From NCBI GenBank assembly GCA_022376925.1, contig JAIOJX010000026.1:199182400-199246399 (forward strand): 64,000 nt of DNA, written 5' to 3'. The notes under the pieces are model-generated. The model was given only the letters and a program-made list of their open reading frames with translations. It had not been told where the DNA came from and searched no databases. The position numbers and the translations under genes are program-made. The stretch comes from Tragulus kanchil. Lineage: Eukaryota; Chordata; Mammalia; Artiodactyla; Tragulidae. This document shows, in pieces, positions 23,242 through 35,518 of the stretch; the stretch's first letter is position 1, and each line of letters begins with the position of its first letter.

Positions 23242-25344
23242 TACTGCTGGGGACAAGTATTAATTTGCATTCCTATCAGTTTTATACAACTTAATGTTTA
23301 TCCCCAAAGCATTGTAAAATGGTTTTATCACTGGAAGGACAATCAAAGGTGCTTAAAAAAAAAAATCAGATAGTTCCCAGAGGGTGGCTTGACCAGGACC
23401 AGGTCAAAAATACTTGGCAACCAGTGTGTGGCTTGCAGTGGCTGCAAACCCAGCTTCATTCATACACTAGGAAATCACCATCACTAATGGGAGCTTCAGT
23501 AGTCAAGACCACTCAATAGGTTTCTTCTTTTTTTGCAGGGAAAAATTACTTATAATATTTTAGAGGACTGGCAAATTTGCCATTATACGTCACACATCAA
23601 ATATGTTATTTTGATCTTTGTAATTTTAGGCAAGTGCCACCTAAATGAACACCATGTGTTACTGTGTGCCTTGCGGATCACTCTACATGCCTAATCTTAT
23701 TCCTTATTCAATGCTTACGAGGCAGATAATGTCAGTGGACAGTTTTACATATGGGGAAACTGAGACTCTGCAGAGGTGGCCACTTTCCCATTACCACTTG
23801 GTAGAACCAAGATTTGAACCTGTCAGTCTGATTCCAGAGTCTGTTCATTTATTTATTTATTGAGAAATGAGAATATATTCAGTTCATGGGGCTGTAATTG
23901 TTGGATAAAAATGAGTGTGGTTTTCTGTCTCACAGCATATATGGAAATTAGTTCCAAATAGTTGAGGAACTTAAATTTGAGAGGTAAAATTCGAGTCTCT
24001 TCATTTATAATTATGCTTTCCTGTCTTCTAGGAATAAATTTACCACTTGAGAATGTTTAAATTATAGTCTTCTGATCGTAGACATTAAAGTTGACTATTT
24101 AAAACTATGCAGGATTTCTTCCTAAGGTCTGTACAATGGAGACCTTAGGCTAAGAGTGTAGCCTTTTATAGTCTTTCTGCCCTCTGAATTCAATGATTTA
24201 ATAAATAATTATTGGGAAACTACCACATGCAAGTGTTGCTCTATGTAGTAAATAAGTGCAAAATCCAAGGAAACCACTTTAAGGACTTCAATTTTTACTG
24301 CTGGGGACAAGTATTAATTTGCATTCCTATCAGTTTTATACAACTTAATGTTTATCCCCAAAGCATTGTAAAATGGTTTTATCACTGGAAGGACAATCAA
24401 AGGTGCTTAAAAAAAAAAATCAGATAGTTCCCAGAGGGTGGCTTGACCAGGACCAGGTCAAAAATACTTGGCAACCAGTGTGTGGCTTGCAGTGGCTGCA
24501 AACCCAGCTTCATTCATACACTAGGAAATCACCATCACTAATGGGAGCTTCAGTAGTCAAGACCACTCAATAGGTTTCTTCTTTTTTTGCAGGGAAAAAT
24601 TACTTATAATATTTTAGAGGACTGGCAAATTTGCCATTATACGTCACACATCAAATATGTTATTTTGATCTTTGTAATTTTAGGCAAGTGCCACCTAAAT
24701 GAACACCATGTGTTACTGTGTGCCTTGCGGATCACTCTACATGCCTAATCTTATTCCTTATTCAATGCTTACGAGGCAGATAATGTCAGTGGACAGTTTT
24801 ACATATGGGGAAACTGAGACTCTGCAGAGGTGGCCACTTTCCCATTACCACTTGGTAGAACCAAGATTTGAACCTGTCAGTCTGATTCCAGAGTCTGTTC
24901 ATTTATTTATTTATTGAGAAATGAGAATATATTCAGTTCATGGGGCTGTAATTGTTGGATAAAAATGAGTGTGGTTTTCTGTCTCACAGCATATATGGAA
25001 ATTAGTTCCAAATAGTTGAGGAACTTAAATTTGAGAGGTAAAATTCGAGTCTCTTCATTTATAATTATGCTTTCCTGTCTTCTAGGAATAAATTTACCAC
25101 TTGAGAATGTTTAAATTATAGTCTTCTGATCGTAGACATTAAAGTTGACTATTTAAAACTATGCAGGATTTCTTCCTAAGGTCTGTACAATGGAGACCTT
25201 AGGCTAAGAGTGTAGCCTTTTATAGTCTTTCTGCCCTCTGAATTCAATGATTTAATAAATAATTATTGGGAAACTACCACATGCAAGTGTTGCTCTATGT
25301 AGTAAATAAGTGCAAAATCCAAGGAAACCACTTTAAGGACTTCA
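23242..25344. repeat. Tandem duplication 8 (period 1054)
   Basis: Bases 23242-24290 recur at 24296-25344 with no length difference and a 5 bp spacer. The unit contains a MIR fragment and a short perfect hairpin (24121-24149). Confidence 0.95.
23680..23855 (+). mobile_element. MIR SINE fragment
   Basis: It has ATGGGGAAACTGAGACTCTG, then GATTTGAACCTGTCAGTCTG, in MIR order. It is copied at about 24734-24909. Confidence 0.75.
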
Positions 25345-26375
25345 TAATATGGGTGATTTTTGTTGAACTGGACACATGAGAACCATGTATATTACTGCAA
25401 TACTAGATATGCAAATGAATTAAAAATAAAAATCTTACACACCTGTAAGCTATGTGTTAGGTTCTTCACTTTATTTTTGTATGAAATCAGTATCATGTTA
25501 AATATTATTTAAATAAGTACTCAATATTATTAAAAATCTTTAAGGTCTTTTATAAATATTGACATAATCTGATTAAATTGACCTCAAGGAGGTATTATAA
25601 TTCTTTAATGAAGAATTTTTATATACTGACTCAGAAACAAGTGGAGTTGCTATCTGAGACTTAGAATCTTTTATCTCATATATTGTTTTTTATAGAATTT
25701 GATCTAGATTGGAATTCTCTTGTATTAATCCTTTCAGTTTGTGAAAAAAAAAATAGAGGCTTTTTTAGGTAATTGCAACACACTAGTGATGTAATATCAG
25801 TTTAATATTCCTTAGGCGTGTAGTTCATGATTGAATTGTATTGCTTGCTTGTTGATAATTCCTGGGGCCTATGTATGGTCTTTGGTTGACAAAAAATAGT
25901 CAGCTTGGATGCAAAGTTACTGAATGGCTTGTCCAGGATGAGCATAGTAAGTAAACAGAATTCCATTTAGATAATGGAATCTAAATGGCAGACATGTATT
26001 AGATACATTAAGATGCTTGAAGAACTGTATCTGTATTATGGTATACATAAAAATGACTAAGGTTGAAATCTGGGCTACCTTTGAAGTTCATAAGCAGCAT
26101 TATGAATGTATATTTTATATAACCTTTCTAATTATTTTTGAGTCGCCATACAGTCGATGGATGTTAACTCTATCAAGACAATTTCTAGATTTTTAGAAAT
26201 TGATCTTGGGAAACTAGCTTTATTTTGATCAGTGAAAATTCAGATCTGGGCAATAGCATTTTTGTTTTTCAAGACTAACTCTTAGTCTGTTTACTGCTTA
26301 CTAGTTACATACAATCAGAGTAAGAAAAGATTTCTAGACTATTTCTAGGGGCAGTGTCTGGCTTTATAGCCTAAC

Positions 26376-26414
<39 letters not shown>

Positions 26415-26907
26415 TAGTTGCAAAACAGCATTGGGACATAGTTACTTGGCTTGACCTGGTGAAATTTGAGAACAATGTTGTAGCTTGCACGTGAGTTATG
26501 ATGAGAATAGTTGGCTAAACTTTTCTTGCCCAGCAACTTAGTACTGCCAATAGCTTGTGTGCTTAAAGTACATATGGCAGTTGGTGAGTCTGAAATAAAG
26601 TTGCAAGGGAAATGCTGAGCTTGACTCTTAACAGAGTCCTAGACTGTTCTTCCCTTTATAATTGCCGTAATGTAGACCATTTCTTTAATCATTAAATATC
26701 AACACATGAGTGGCTTACCCAGGGACTGATCCTGCTATGTTTATTAGTATGTTGACCTGCAGGTTTTGCTGTTTCCAAAATCTAAAATTAAGGCTTGTTA
26801 GCATTATGAAATCTTAGCACAGTCAGTTGTACTTTTGACTTAACATTTAATTTCCGGGAGTATTTTGTTAGTGTTTACTGGTCCATTGAGCATATATTCA
26901 AGTGAGT
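25345..26907. other. AT-rich intron with a TG microsatellite
   Basis: A (TG)n run of about 17 units lies at about 26379-26412. No exon is recognised. Confidence 0.6.
26379..26412. repeat. (TG)n microsatellite
   Basis: An uninterrupted TG dinucleotide repeat of about 34 bp, probably polymorphic. Confidence 0.95.
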
Positions 26908-29091
26908 GACATGGTTGGGTGTAAGTTTTAACTTTGATTGATTTATGTCATATCAAGGTTATTGTTCTTGTTTAGTTGCTAAGTTGTGTCCAATTCTTTG
27001 TGAACCCATGGACTGTAGCCTGCCAGGCTCCTCTGTCCGTGGGATTTTCCAGGCAAGAACACTGGAGTGAATTGCCATTCCCTTCTCCAGGGGATCTTCC
27101 CGACCCAGGGATGGAACCCACGCCTTTTAGGTCTCCGGCATTGGCAGGCAGGTTCCTTACCACTGAGTCACCTTGGAAGCCCTCACATCAAGGTATAAAT
27201 TACAAAAATCCATACTTATTATAAACACAACATGTTTACAAAGTTCACTTTGTAAGGTTCTTTTGAAGAAATGAGTTAGATGCAAATATGTAGTAATTAA
27301 CAAGGTAGATTGCAGGAGCATTTATAAGCTGCTAACGTGTAAATATTCATCAGTGTTCATGAATGACAGGGTTAGAGACTGGCATAGTTGCGTTTTAAAC
27401 AATTCAGACGGAATCCTGTGTTGACTCTTTGTTTAAGGGAACAGAAGTCAGAAAAAAGGCAGACAAGAATCATAGCTGACTGAGCTTAAGTAATCTCTAT
27501 GGAGTTATATGGTCACATTTATAACTATTGTTCAGTGCCCATTTATGAAGTCTTAAGAGAAAGTAAAACTTGGTAACATGAGAATGACACTTTTCTGCAT
27601 CAGCCAAATCACTGAAACTCTTGGAACCAAAGTTAAGATACTATTCTATCCCTCTGGTTTGCTTCCAGCATTGACATATATTTTCACTGTTTGGTGAGAG
27701 ATAAGTAAAGAAAAGTGCTACTTCACAATTTTCAAGCTTCATGGAGCTCACAGCTTGGCATTTGGTCAAATTTTATTAAAGAAGCAGGTTTCATCTTGTT
27801 AAACATATATGAATGTTCTTTGTGATGGATAATCTCTTGGTTATCCAAGACAGGCTTCTGCTTATTACCCATTTCCATTCATTGAAAAAAAAAAAAAAGG
27901 AGGATAATTGCTCTACAGTGTCATGTTAGTTTCTGCTCTATGACAGTGTGAACCAGTTATGTGTATACAGAGTCCTCCCTCTTGGGCCTCCCTCCTAGGG
28001 CCCATGCCGACATGGTTGGGTGTAAGTTTTAACTTTGATTGATTTATGTCATATCAAGGTTATTGTTTTTTTCCAATTCTTTGTGAACCCATGGACTGCA
28101 GCCTGTCAGGCTCCTCTGTCCGTGGGATTTTCCAGACAAGAACACTGGAGTGAATTGCCATTCCCTTCTCCAGGGGATCTTCCTGACCCAGGAATTAAAC
28201 CCACGCCTTTTAGGTCTCCGGCATTGGCAGGCAGGTTCCTTACCACTGAGTCACCTTGGAAGCCCTCACATCAAGGTATAAATTACAAAAATCCATACTT
28301 ATTATAAACACAACATGTTTACAAAGTTCACTTTGTAAGGTTCTTTTGAAGAAATGAGTTAGATGCAAATATGTAGTAATTAACAAGGTAGATTGCAGGA
28401 GCATTTATAAGCTGCTAACGTGTAAATATTCATCAGTGTTCATGAATGACAGGGTTAGAGACTGGCATAGTTGCGTTTTAAACAATTCAGACGGAATCCT
28501 GTGTTGACTCTTTGTTTAAGGGAACAGAAGTCAGAAAAAAGGCAGACAAGAATCATAGCTGACTGAGCTTAAGTAATCTCTATGGAGTTATATGGTCACA
28601 TTTATAACTATTGTTCAGTGCCCATTTATGAAGTCTTAAGAGAAAGTAAAACTTGGTAACATGAGAATGACACTTTTCTGCATCAGCCAAATCACTGAAA
28701 CTCTTGGAACCAAAGTTAAGATACTATTCTATCCCTCTGGTTTGCTTCCAGCATTGACATATATTTTCACTGTTTGGTGAGAGATAAGTAAAGAAAAGTG
28801 CTACTTCACAATTTTCAAGCTTCATGGAGCTCACAGCTTGGCATTTGGTCAAATTTTATTAAAGAAGCAGGTTTCATCTTGTTAAACATATATGAATGTT
28901 CTTTGTGATGGATAATCTCTTGGTTATCCAAGACAGGCTTCTGCTTATTACCCATTTCCATTCATTGAAAAAAAAAAAAAAGGAGGATAATTGCTCTACA
29001 GTGTCATGTTAGTTTCTGCTCTATGACAGTGTGAACCAGTTATGTGTATACAGAGTCCTCCCTCTTGGGCCTCCCTCCTAGGGCCCATGCC
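26908..29091. repeat. Tandem duplication 9 (period 1101 falling to 1083)
   Basis: Bases 26908-28008 recur at 28009-29091 with no spacer. The right copy lacks 18 bp and has several substitutions, all inside the Bov-tA SINE; the remaining roughly 850 bp is nearly identical. Confidence 0.95.
26975..27182 (-). mobile_element. Bov-tA SINE
   Basis: A minus-strand element with the canonical body and head at the right. Its duplicate (about 28067-28264) is diverged and lacks 18 bp, unlike the flanking sequence. Confidence 0.9.
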
Positions 29092-29210
29092 ACCCCTCCG
29101 GGTTATCACAGAGTACCAGACTGAAGCCCCTGTGCTGTACAACTTCCCACCAGCTGTTGGTTTTACACATGATAGGGTGAATTGATAGGCTGGCATTTCC
29201 ATTCATATTT
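28966..29210 (+). mobile_element. L1-like 3' repeat fragment
   Basis: GGAGGATAATTGCTCTACAG begins a sequence common in artiodactyl genomes, related to the stretches at 45640 and 60075. Its first part is also present at about 27883-28008. I attribute it to L1 3' sequence from memory; the family name is uncertain. Confidence 0.45.
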
Positions 29211-29278
29211 TTTTCCTTGTTTTTTTTTTTTTTAATTTTTATTTTACTTTTTACTTTTACCCATTCATTTTTTTTAAA

Positions 29279-29597
29279 CATTTATTTTATTCATTTATCT
29301 TTTGGGGGATGGGTTGGGGAGGGAGGGGGACGGGCGGGCCACTTCTACTGGTCTTTCATTTCTCTATTTTCATCCGTCTTTGTTCTTTGGCTCCTGTGGG
29401 CCTCCCATCGTGGTGGCCTCTGTCGTCGCAGAGCACTGGCTCTGGGCGCATGCGCCCCAGAGCTCCAGCTCGGTAATTGGACACATCAGTCCAGCCGCTC
29501 CACGGCACATGGGATCTTCCCAGGCCAGGTATCGAACTGGCGCCCCTTGCGCTGCAAGGCGGTGTCCTTACCCACTGGACCACCAGGGAAGCCCTTG
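29279..29597 (-). mobile_element. CHR-like SINE, G-rich-tail variant (minus strand)
   Basis: Target duplications CCCATTCATTTTTT-AAA flank it (about 29260-29278 and 29598-29614). The plus strand carries the G-rich tail at 29303-29338 (four or more G runs). GCGCATGCGC occurs at 29446-29455. Confidence 0.9.
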
Positions 29598-29609
29598 CCC
29601 ATTCATTTT

Positions 29610-29920
29610 TTAAAAGTATTTATTGCCTGTGCTGGGTCTTCGTGGCTGCTGGGACCTCATTGTTGCTGGGACTTTGTTGTTTCATAGTTTGGGGCTACTC
29701 TCTAGTCATGGTGCGCAGGTTTCTCTGTTGCAGTGGCTTCTCTTACAGGCTTAAGGTTTCAGTAGTTGTGACTCCCAGGCTCTAGAGCACAGGCTCCATA
29801 CCTGTGGTGCATGGGCCCAGTTTCCCTGTGGCAGGTGGGATTTTTCTGGATGAGGGATTGATCCTGTGTCCCCTGCGTTGGCAGGCACATTCTTTATCGC
29901 TGAGCCACCAGGGAAGCTCT
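29610..29920 (-). mobile_element. CHR-2-type SINE (minus strand)
   Basis: GTGCTGGGTCTTCGTGGCTG starts its tail side and CCACCAGGGAAGC marks the head. It directly follows another SINE. The copy at 30737-31030 begins within it. Confidence 0.8.
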
Positions 29921-31858
29921 CCGTTCATTCTCAGTCTTGCTACAGCCCAGGAGGGGCCAGACACCATCATTAGAAGCAAGTTCTTCACACAAAAGCTATT
30001 GCCACAGTGTCATGACACTGTTTGGGAATTTTGAACAAAGTGGGACTGTGATATTCATATGTTGTCATCCCTTAATTTTCCCGGACTGCTGCTGTTTAAT
30101 AGGTTTGTGGTTCCCTCTGAAAATATCATTAGACATGTTGGAATACGTTTGCAGAGGCAGATATAAGAAGCAGTCCCGATTTTTTTGTTTTCAGATTCCA
30201 CTTTTCTGGGGCTAATTCGTGTATTTGTCAGAGGAGCAAGAACAGGTCCTCTAAACAGAGTTCCCTGCCAGAGGCTAAGCCAACTTAATTTGAGAAGATT
30301 TTCTAAGAGCATTAAAGGAGACCAAAACTATGATTGGAGAATCCAAGGCCCTAATCTGCTTTCAGTTTTCAGTTACCTGGTCTAAATTCTGAAAGCTCCG
30401 TTTCAGACTTGGACTGACTTATAAGCTTCTGATGACTTTATATTTAGTCTATGAGAATTACCTTCTCAAGTCTTGTAATTGTCCCCTTTAGCCACAGAAG
30501 AAAGTCTTGCCCAACATTTGAGCTCTAATGTGTACATAATATGCGGTCGCCAGGAAAATTCCTTCCTGAGCCCAGTGTATTACATAGTTATTTAGCTGGA
30601 GCTCAGTGTGCTTTTCTTTTAAGCTAAGAATAATCATGGACCTATTTAACTTTTTATGTTTCAGCCCTCTTTAATGTCTGTGTAACTTTTATTACAGGTT
30701 TTATTACCTGTTAAAATAGCCTCCTAAAAGCTTATTCCTGTGCTGGGTCTTCGTGGCTGCTGGGACCTCATTGTTGCTGGGACTTTGTTGTTTCATAGTT
30801 TGGGGCTACTCTCTAGTCATGGTGCGCAGGTTTCTCTGTTGCAGTGGCTTCTCTTACAGGCTTAAGGTTTCAGTAGTTGTGACTCCCAGGCTCTAGAGCA
30901 CAGGCTCCATACCTGTGGTGCATGGGCCCAGTTTCCCTGTGGCAGGTGGGATTTTTCTGGATGAGGGATTGATCCTGTGTCCCCTGCGTTGGCAGGCACA
31001 TTCTTTATCGCTGAGCCACCAGGGAAGCTCTCCGTTCATTCTCAGTCTTGCTACAGCCCAGGAGGGGCCAGACACCATCATTAGAAGCAAGTTCTTCACA
31101 CAAAAGCTATTGCCACAGTGTCATGACACTGTTTGGGAATTTTGAACAAAGTGGGACTGTGATATTCATATGTTGTCATCCCTTAATTTTCCCGGACTGC
31201 TGCTGTTTAATAGGTTTGTGGTTCCCTCTGAAAATATCATTAGACATGTTGGAATACGTTTGCAGAGGCAGATATAAGAAGCAGTCCCGATTTTTTTGTT
31301 TTCAGATTCCACTTTTCTGGGGCTAATTCGTGTATTTGTCAGAGGAGCAAGAACAGGTCCTCTAAACAGAGTTCCCTGCCAGAGGCTAAGCCAACTTAAT
31401 TTGAGAAGATTTTCTAAGAGCATTAAAGGAGACCAAAACTATGATTGGAGAATCCAAGGCCCTAATCTGCTTTCAGTTTTCAGTTACCTGGTCTAAATTC
31501 TGAAAGCTCCGTTTCAGACTTGGACTGACTTATAAGCTTCTGATGACTTTATATTTAGTCTATGAGAATTACCTTCTCAAGTCTTGTAATTGTCCCCTTT
31601 AGCCACAGAAGAAAGTATTGCCCAACATTTGAGCTCTAATGTGTACATAATATGCGGTCGCCAGGAAAATTCCTTCCTGAGCCCAGTGTATTACATAGTT
31701 ATTTACGAGCTGGAGCTCAGTGTGCTTTTTCTTTTAAGCTAAGAATAATCATGGACCTATTTAACTTTTTATGTTTCAGCCCCTCTTTAATGTCTGTGTA
31801 ACTTTTTATTACATGTTTAGGTTAGTCTATTACCTGTTAAAATAGCCTCCTAAAAGCT
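29626..31858. repeat. Tandem duplication 10 (period 1111-1126)
   Basis: Bases 29626-30732 recur at 30737-31858 with a 4 bp spacer. The right copy has a few small insertions near its end (about 31704-31830). The unit starts within a minus-strand CHR SINE. Confidence 0.95.
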
Positions 31859-31866
31859 ATTAAATA

Positions 31867-32140
31867 GGGCTTCCCTGGTGGTCCAGTGGGTAAAGAGTCT
31901 ACCTTGCGATGCAGGGGGCACTGGTTCGATCCTGGGCCCGGAAGAATCCCACGTGCTGTGGAGCGGCTTGACTGGTGTGTCCAGTTGCAAGCCAGCACTC
32001 TGGAGCACATGCGCCCAGAGCTGGTGATCTGCAGTGAGAGAGGCCACTGCAGTGGGAGGCCCACACAGGCCAAAGAATAAAGAAGGATGAAAATAAATAA
32101 ACAAAAATCAATAAAAGGGGTCCAAATTTATATATGTATA
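31867..32140 (+). mobile_element. CHR-like SINE, A-rich-tail variant
   Basis: It runs from GGGCTTCCCTGGTGGTCCAG through an AAATAAATAAA tail. Target duplications AAAAGCTATTAAATA and AAAAACTATTAAATA lie at about 31852-31866 and 32141-32155. Confidence 0.9.
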
Positions 32141-33330
32141 AAAAACTATTAAATACATCTTAAGTAGTTTACTGGATTCTTTTGGGGATATGAGAAGAAG
32201 CTGTTGCTCCATGTCTTGCATCATATGTGAAATGACTAAGAAGGAACAACAGAAGTCAAGTCCAGTGTAGAAAGATAATGAAAAATCCTTTGTTAGAAAG
32301 GTCTGACATAGAAGAAGTAGTTTCAGGTACTTTAAAGGATCCTTGAAGTATAATTCCATGTCTCTTTTCCTTGTCTGTCTTGTTTATCCTGTATCTCTAG
32401 TACCTAATACAGTGCTGGGCACTTTAATAGACAGTTGATTCCTATGGATGGATTGAATGAAAGAATAGTGCATTTCCTTCTCCTGGTGTTTAGTTAATGA
32501 TCTTCATATCTGCCTTTTCTACTTAAGTGTGAGTTAAGTTCTTCAGTGGCAAAGGTCACATTTTCCGAATATTGACATCCCCCAGGTCTTCTGTATCTTT
32601 GCTTGACCTATATAGATCTGAGCTTGATCATGAAGTGGCTGCACTTACTGATGCTTATCAAATAGAAAGACAAAATCAACCCTTCTGTTGAGGGCTCACA
32701 GTCTGGTGCAGGAGATCAACCTATGAGGATAGAGCAGGCTGTGCTGATTGCTCACAGCTATGCTAGAGGTTTATATTAAGTGTTTGGAGAACACAAATGA
32801 CAGAGGATTCTTCTGGGAATGAAGGGAGTGTGGGGAAGAGGTTAGTTAAGGCTTCAGGCAGGAGGTGATTTTTGAATTGAATTTTGAAGGTTAACAGTGA
32901 AAGCACTTACCATGTGCCAGGCGTTTTCAATTATGAGAACAAGTGAGTCTCCCTATAAGAAAGAGGCAAAATAAAAAGAGGGCCTATGATGGAACACAGA
33001 CAATGCCAGCATTTAAAGATGAACAGAGGAAGGCATTAACTAGTGAGAAAGAGACGTGGTCGAGAGGTAAGACAAGGATGGGGGAGAGCTCAGGGAGTGG
33101 AAGAGAGAGGGAACGAGGGAACCAGCTGAAAGCCACACGAAGAGGTCAGAGTCAGCAAAGCTGAATGTTCCAGAGAAATAACTAGACTTGGAGATTAGAA
33201 AGCCCCTGATGACTTTCGCCAGCACAGTTCCAGGTGAGTAGGTGATGGTGCTCAATAGCGATGGCTGCTGAGCAGCAGGAGGCGTGCAACAGTAGTCTTT
33301 AGAGAAATGTGTCGCAAATGAAGCTATCTA
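32141..33330. other. Intron sequence with a possible L2 remnant
   Basis: The stretch 32388-32465 resembles an L2 3' end (AGTACCTAATACAGTGCTGG). No exon is seen. Confidence 0.45.
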
Positions 33331-33600
33331 CGAAAGAGAAACAGATTCACAGACCTAAACCTGTGGTTGCCAAGGTGTGAGGGAAGGGATGGATGAGGGG
33401 TTCGTGGCTAGCCTACAGAAACTATGACATATAGAATGGGTCAACAACCAGCTCCTACTGTAGCCCAGGGAACAATATTCTGTATTGAGATAAACCAAAA
33501 TGGAAAATATAAAAAAGAATGCATGTATCTGTGTAAATGAATCACTTTGCTGTTATAGCAGAAATAAACACAACATTGTAAATCAATTATACTTCAGTTT
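33331..33600 (+). mobile_element. L1-like 3' repeat fragment
   Basis: AGCCCAGGGAACAATATTCT through ATCACTTTGCTGTTATAGCA to AATTATACTTCAG matches a common artiodactyl repeat. It is the same family as the block at 45840-45990. Confidence 0.5.
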
Positions 33601-34262
33601 TAAAAAGATGAATGAAAATAATTTTAAACCGTGAACCAATGTGTTGGTAAGAGAAGCAGAAAGAGAAGACAGCTCCTGAAAGCAGCACACCCTGCTCCCT
33701 GGCTGCAGGACCTTGCCTGGTCCTGCTGGTGTTTTTATGCCTTAGAGACACGATGAGGTCAGTCAGGAAGCCTCTGTGGGCTCAGGTATTATTTAACATC
33801 GTTTCTGTGGGAACGTGGAATACAAATTCCCAACCACTTTCTTCCAGAAAGAACTTTGGAACCTGAAGTGTACTTGTTTTCTTGGCCAATTGCAATTATA
33901 AAGTAGAGTTACTTTTCCTTATGAAATTCTGTAACTTGGATAGATTTGAATTCACAGTCGTACAGCTTTTAAATTGAGGGGTCTTCAGTGGTGGAACTCA
34001 GTTTATGGAACTGTAGGACTTGTTCAGGTGGTGAAACTGTTTATTACTAAGGCAGTGGAGAGCTCAGGTGAGGTAAGGTTTTCATTCTTCTCTGTCTCTG
34101 CTGGTCAGATTTCACAGGTTTTTGAAGCCCGAAGAATAAGAACTGAGATCAAAAATGCTTCTGTGATTTCCTCAGCCACTTGAAACATTTTATTGTGAAT
34201 GACTGGCCACTTATAAGTTAAAATAATTCTTTCTTTAAATGAGATCTTTTCCGGTAAACCTG

Positions 34263-34474
34263 TGTGTGCATTTGCACTAGTCATATCTGACTCTGTGACC
34301 CTTTTGGATGGTAGCCCATCTGTAGCTCCTCTGTACATGGAAATTTTCCAAGCAAGTATCCTGGGGTGGGTTGCCATTTCCTTCTCTGGGAGATCTTTCC
34401 GACCCAGGGATCGAACCTAGGTCTCCTGCATTAGTAGGCAAATTCTTTATCGCTGTGCCCTCTAGGAGGCCTTG
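34263..34474 (-). mobile_element. Bov-tA SINE, diverged
   Basis: Minus-strand copy; GATCTTTCCGACCCAGGGAT and TATCCTGGGGTGGGTTGCCA mark its body. Confidence 0.8.
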
Positions 34475-34487
34475 TAAACCTGTGCCT

Positions 34488-34577
34488 TAGCCAAAAAGTT
34501 CGTTCAGATTTTTCCATAAAACTCTAAGCCTAACCCTATGATCCTGTGGAAAAACTTCAATGAACTTTCTGGCCAAG
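34488..34577 (+). ncRNA. Hairpin resembling miR-2284/2285 family (mariner-derived)
   Basis: Left arm CCAAAAAGTTCGTTCAGATT (34491-34510), continuing through TTTCCA, pairs imperfectly with the right arm TGGAAAAACTTCAATGAACT (34547-34566), continuing through TTCTGGCC; the loop is about 30 nt. This arrangement is known from ruminant mariner-derived hairpins that produce the miR-2284/miR-2285 family. It lies 12 bp past a Bov-tA, in sense orientation with MAP3K5. Whether it is expressed is unknown. Confidence 0.5.
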
Positions 34578-34579
34578 CC

Positions 34580-35252
34580 AGTACAATGAAAACATGTTTA
34601 AAACAAACAAAACAAAAAAGGAGAAGAAGAGGAAAAGAAACAGATTGCTTTTTTACTCTTTCTTCACTTTAGGTTCCAGACCTTTCCTGAGGGGCGGGCT
34701 GCTCAGACTGCAGGATTGGTATAGTCTCTGGATTATTTTGAATGTGCACATGCTATGAAACAGGCTCATTCACTTGTATGCTTGCTCTGGTTCATTCCAA
34801 AAGACACTTTCTGCCTCTCAAAAAAAAAAAAAAAAAATCTTTGCCTCAATATTTACTATTGTTTTACTGGCTTATCTTGGAATCACCTCCCTTGAGCCTT
34901 ATCTTTTATGTATCCAGTGAGGGGTGCACAAAAGTCTAATGTTGACTCATGTTCCTGATGATGCTCCCTTAATATTTTGTGTCACACTTACTGGAGGAGA
35001 GAGAAGGAGCACATTTACTTAGAAACGTTTGCTTAGAAACATCTCATTTACTTATGGATGACTTCACCTCTTTCTCCCTTTCCTTCTTCTTCCTCTTCTC
35101 CCGCTTCCCCTTTCCTGTTTCTTTCTTATAGTAGGAAACTATTGCAGCACACATTTAAAAACTTTCCTCGAAAGTCAATTCTCAGGGTGAAACTTGGATT
35201 TTCTAAAAGAGTGTTTCCAAAGAGAACGTATTTTTAAAAAATATTGGGTTGT
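34580..35252. other. Intron with A run and pyrimidine tract
   Basis: An A run lies near 34821-34837 and a long polypyrimidine tract at 35067-35127. No exon or other element is recognised. Confidence 0.6.
35067..35127. repeat. Polypyrimidine tract
   Basis: About 60 bases of C and T with only two or three purines. Confidence 0.85.
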
Positions 35253-35518
35253 GGGCTTCGCTGGTGGTCCAATGGGTAAAGAGTCCACCTTGCAGTTCAA
35301 GGGGCACTGGTTAAATCTCTGGCCTGGGAAGATCCCACGTGCCGTGAATCGGCTGGACCGGTGTGTCCAATTACGAGCCAGTGCTCTGGAGCGCATACAC
35401 TCAGAGTCTGTGTGAGTGCATGCAAAGACAGAGGGCACTGCAGTGGGAGGCCCACACAGGCCAAAGAAAAAAGACGGATGAAAATAAATAAATAAAGAAT
35501 AAAAGAGGCCAAAAAAAA
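35253..35518 (+). mobile_element. CHR-like SINE, A-rich-tail variant
   Basis: It starts GGGCTTCGCTGGTGGTCC. Target duplications ATTGGGTTGT lie at 35243-35252 and 35519-35528. Confidence 0.9.
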
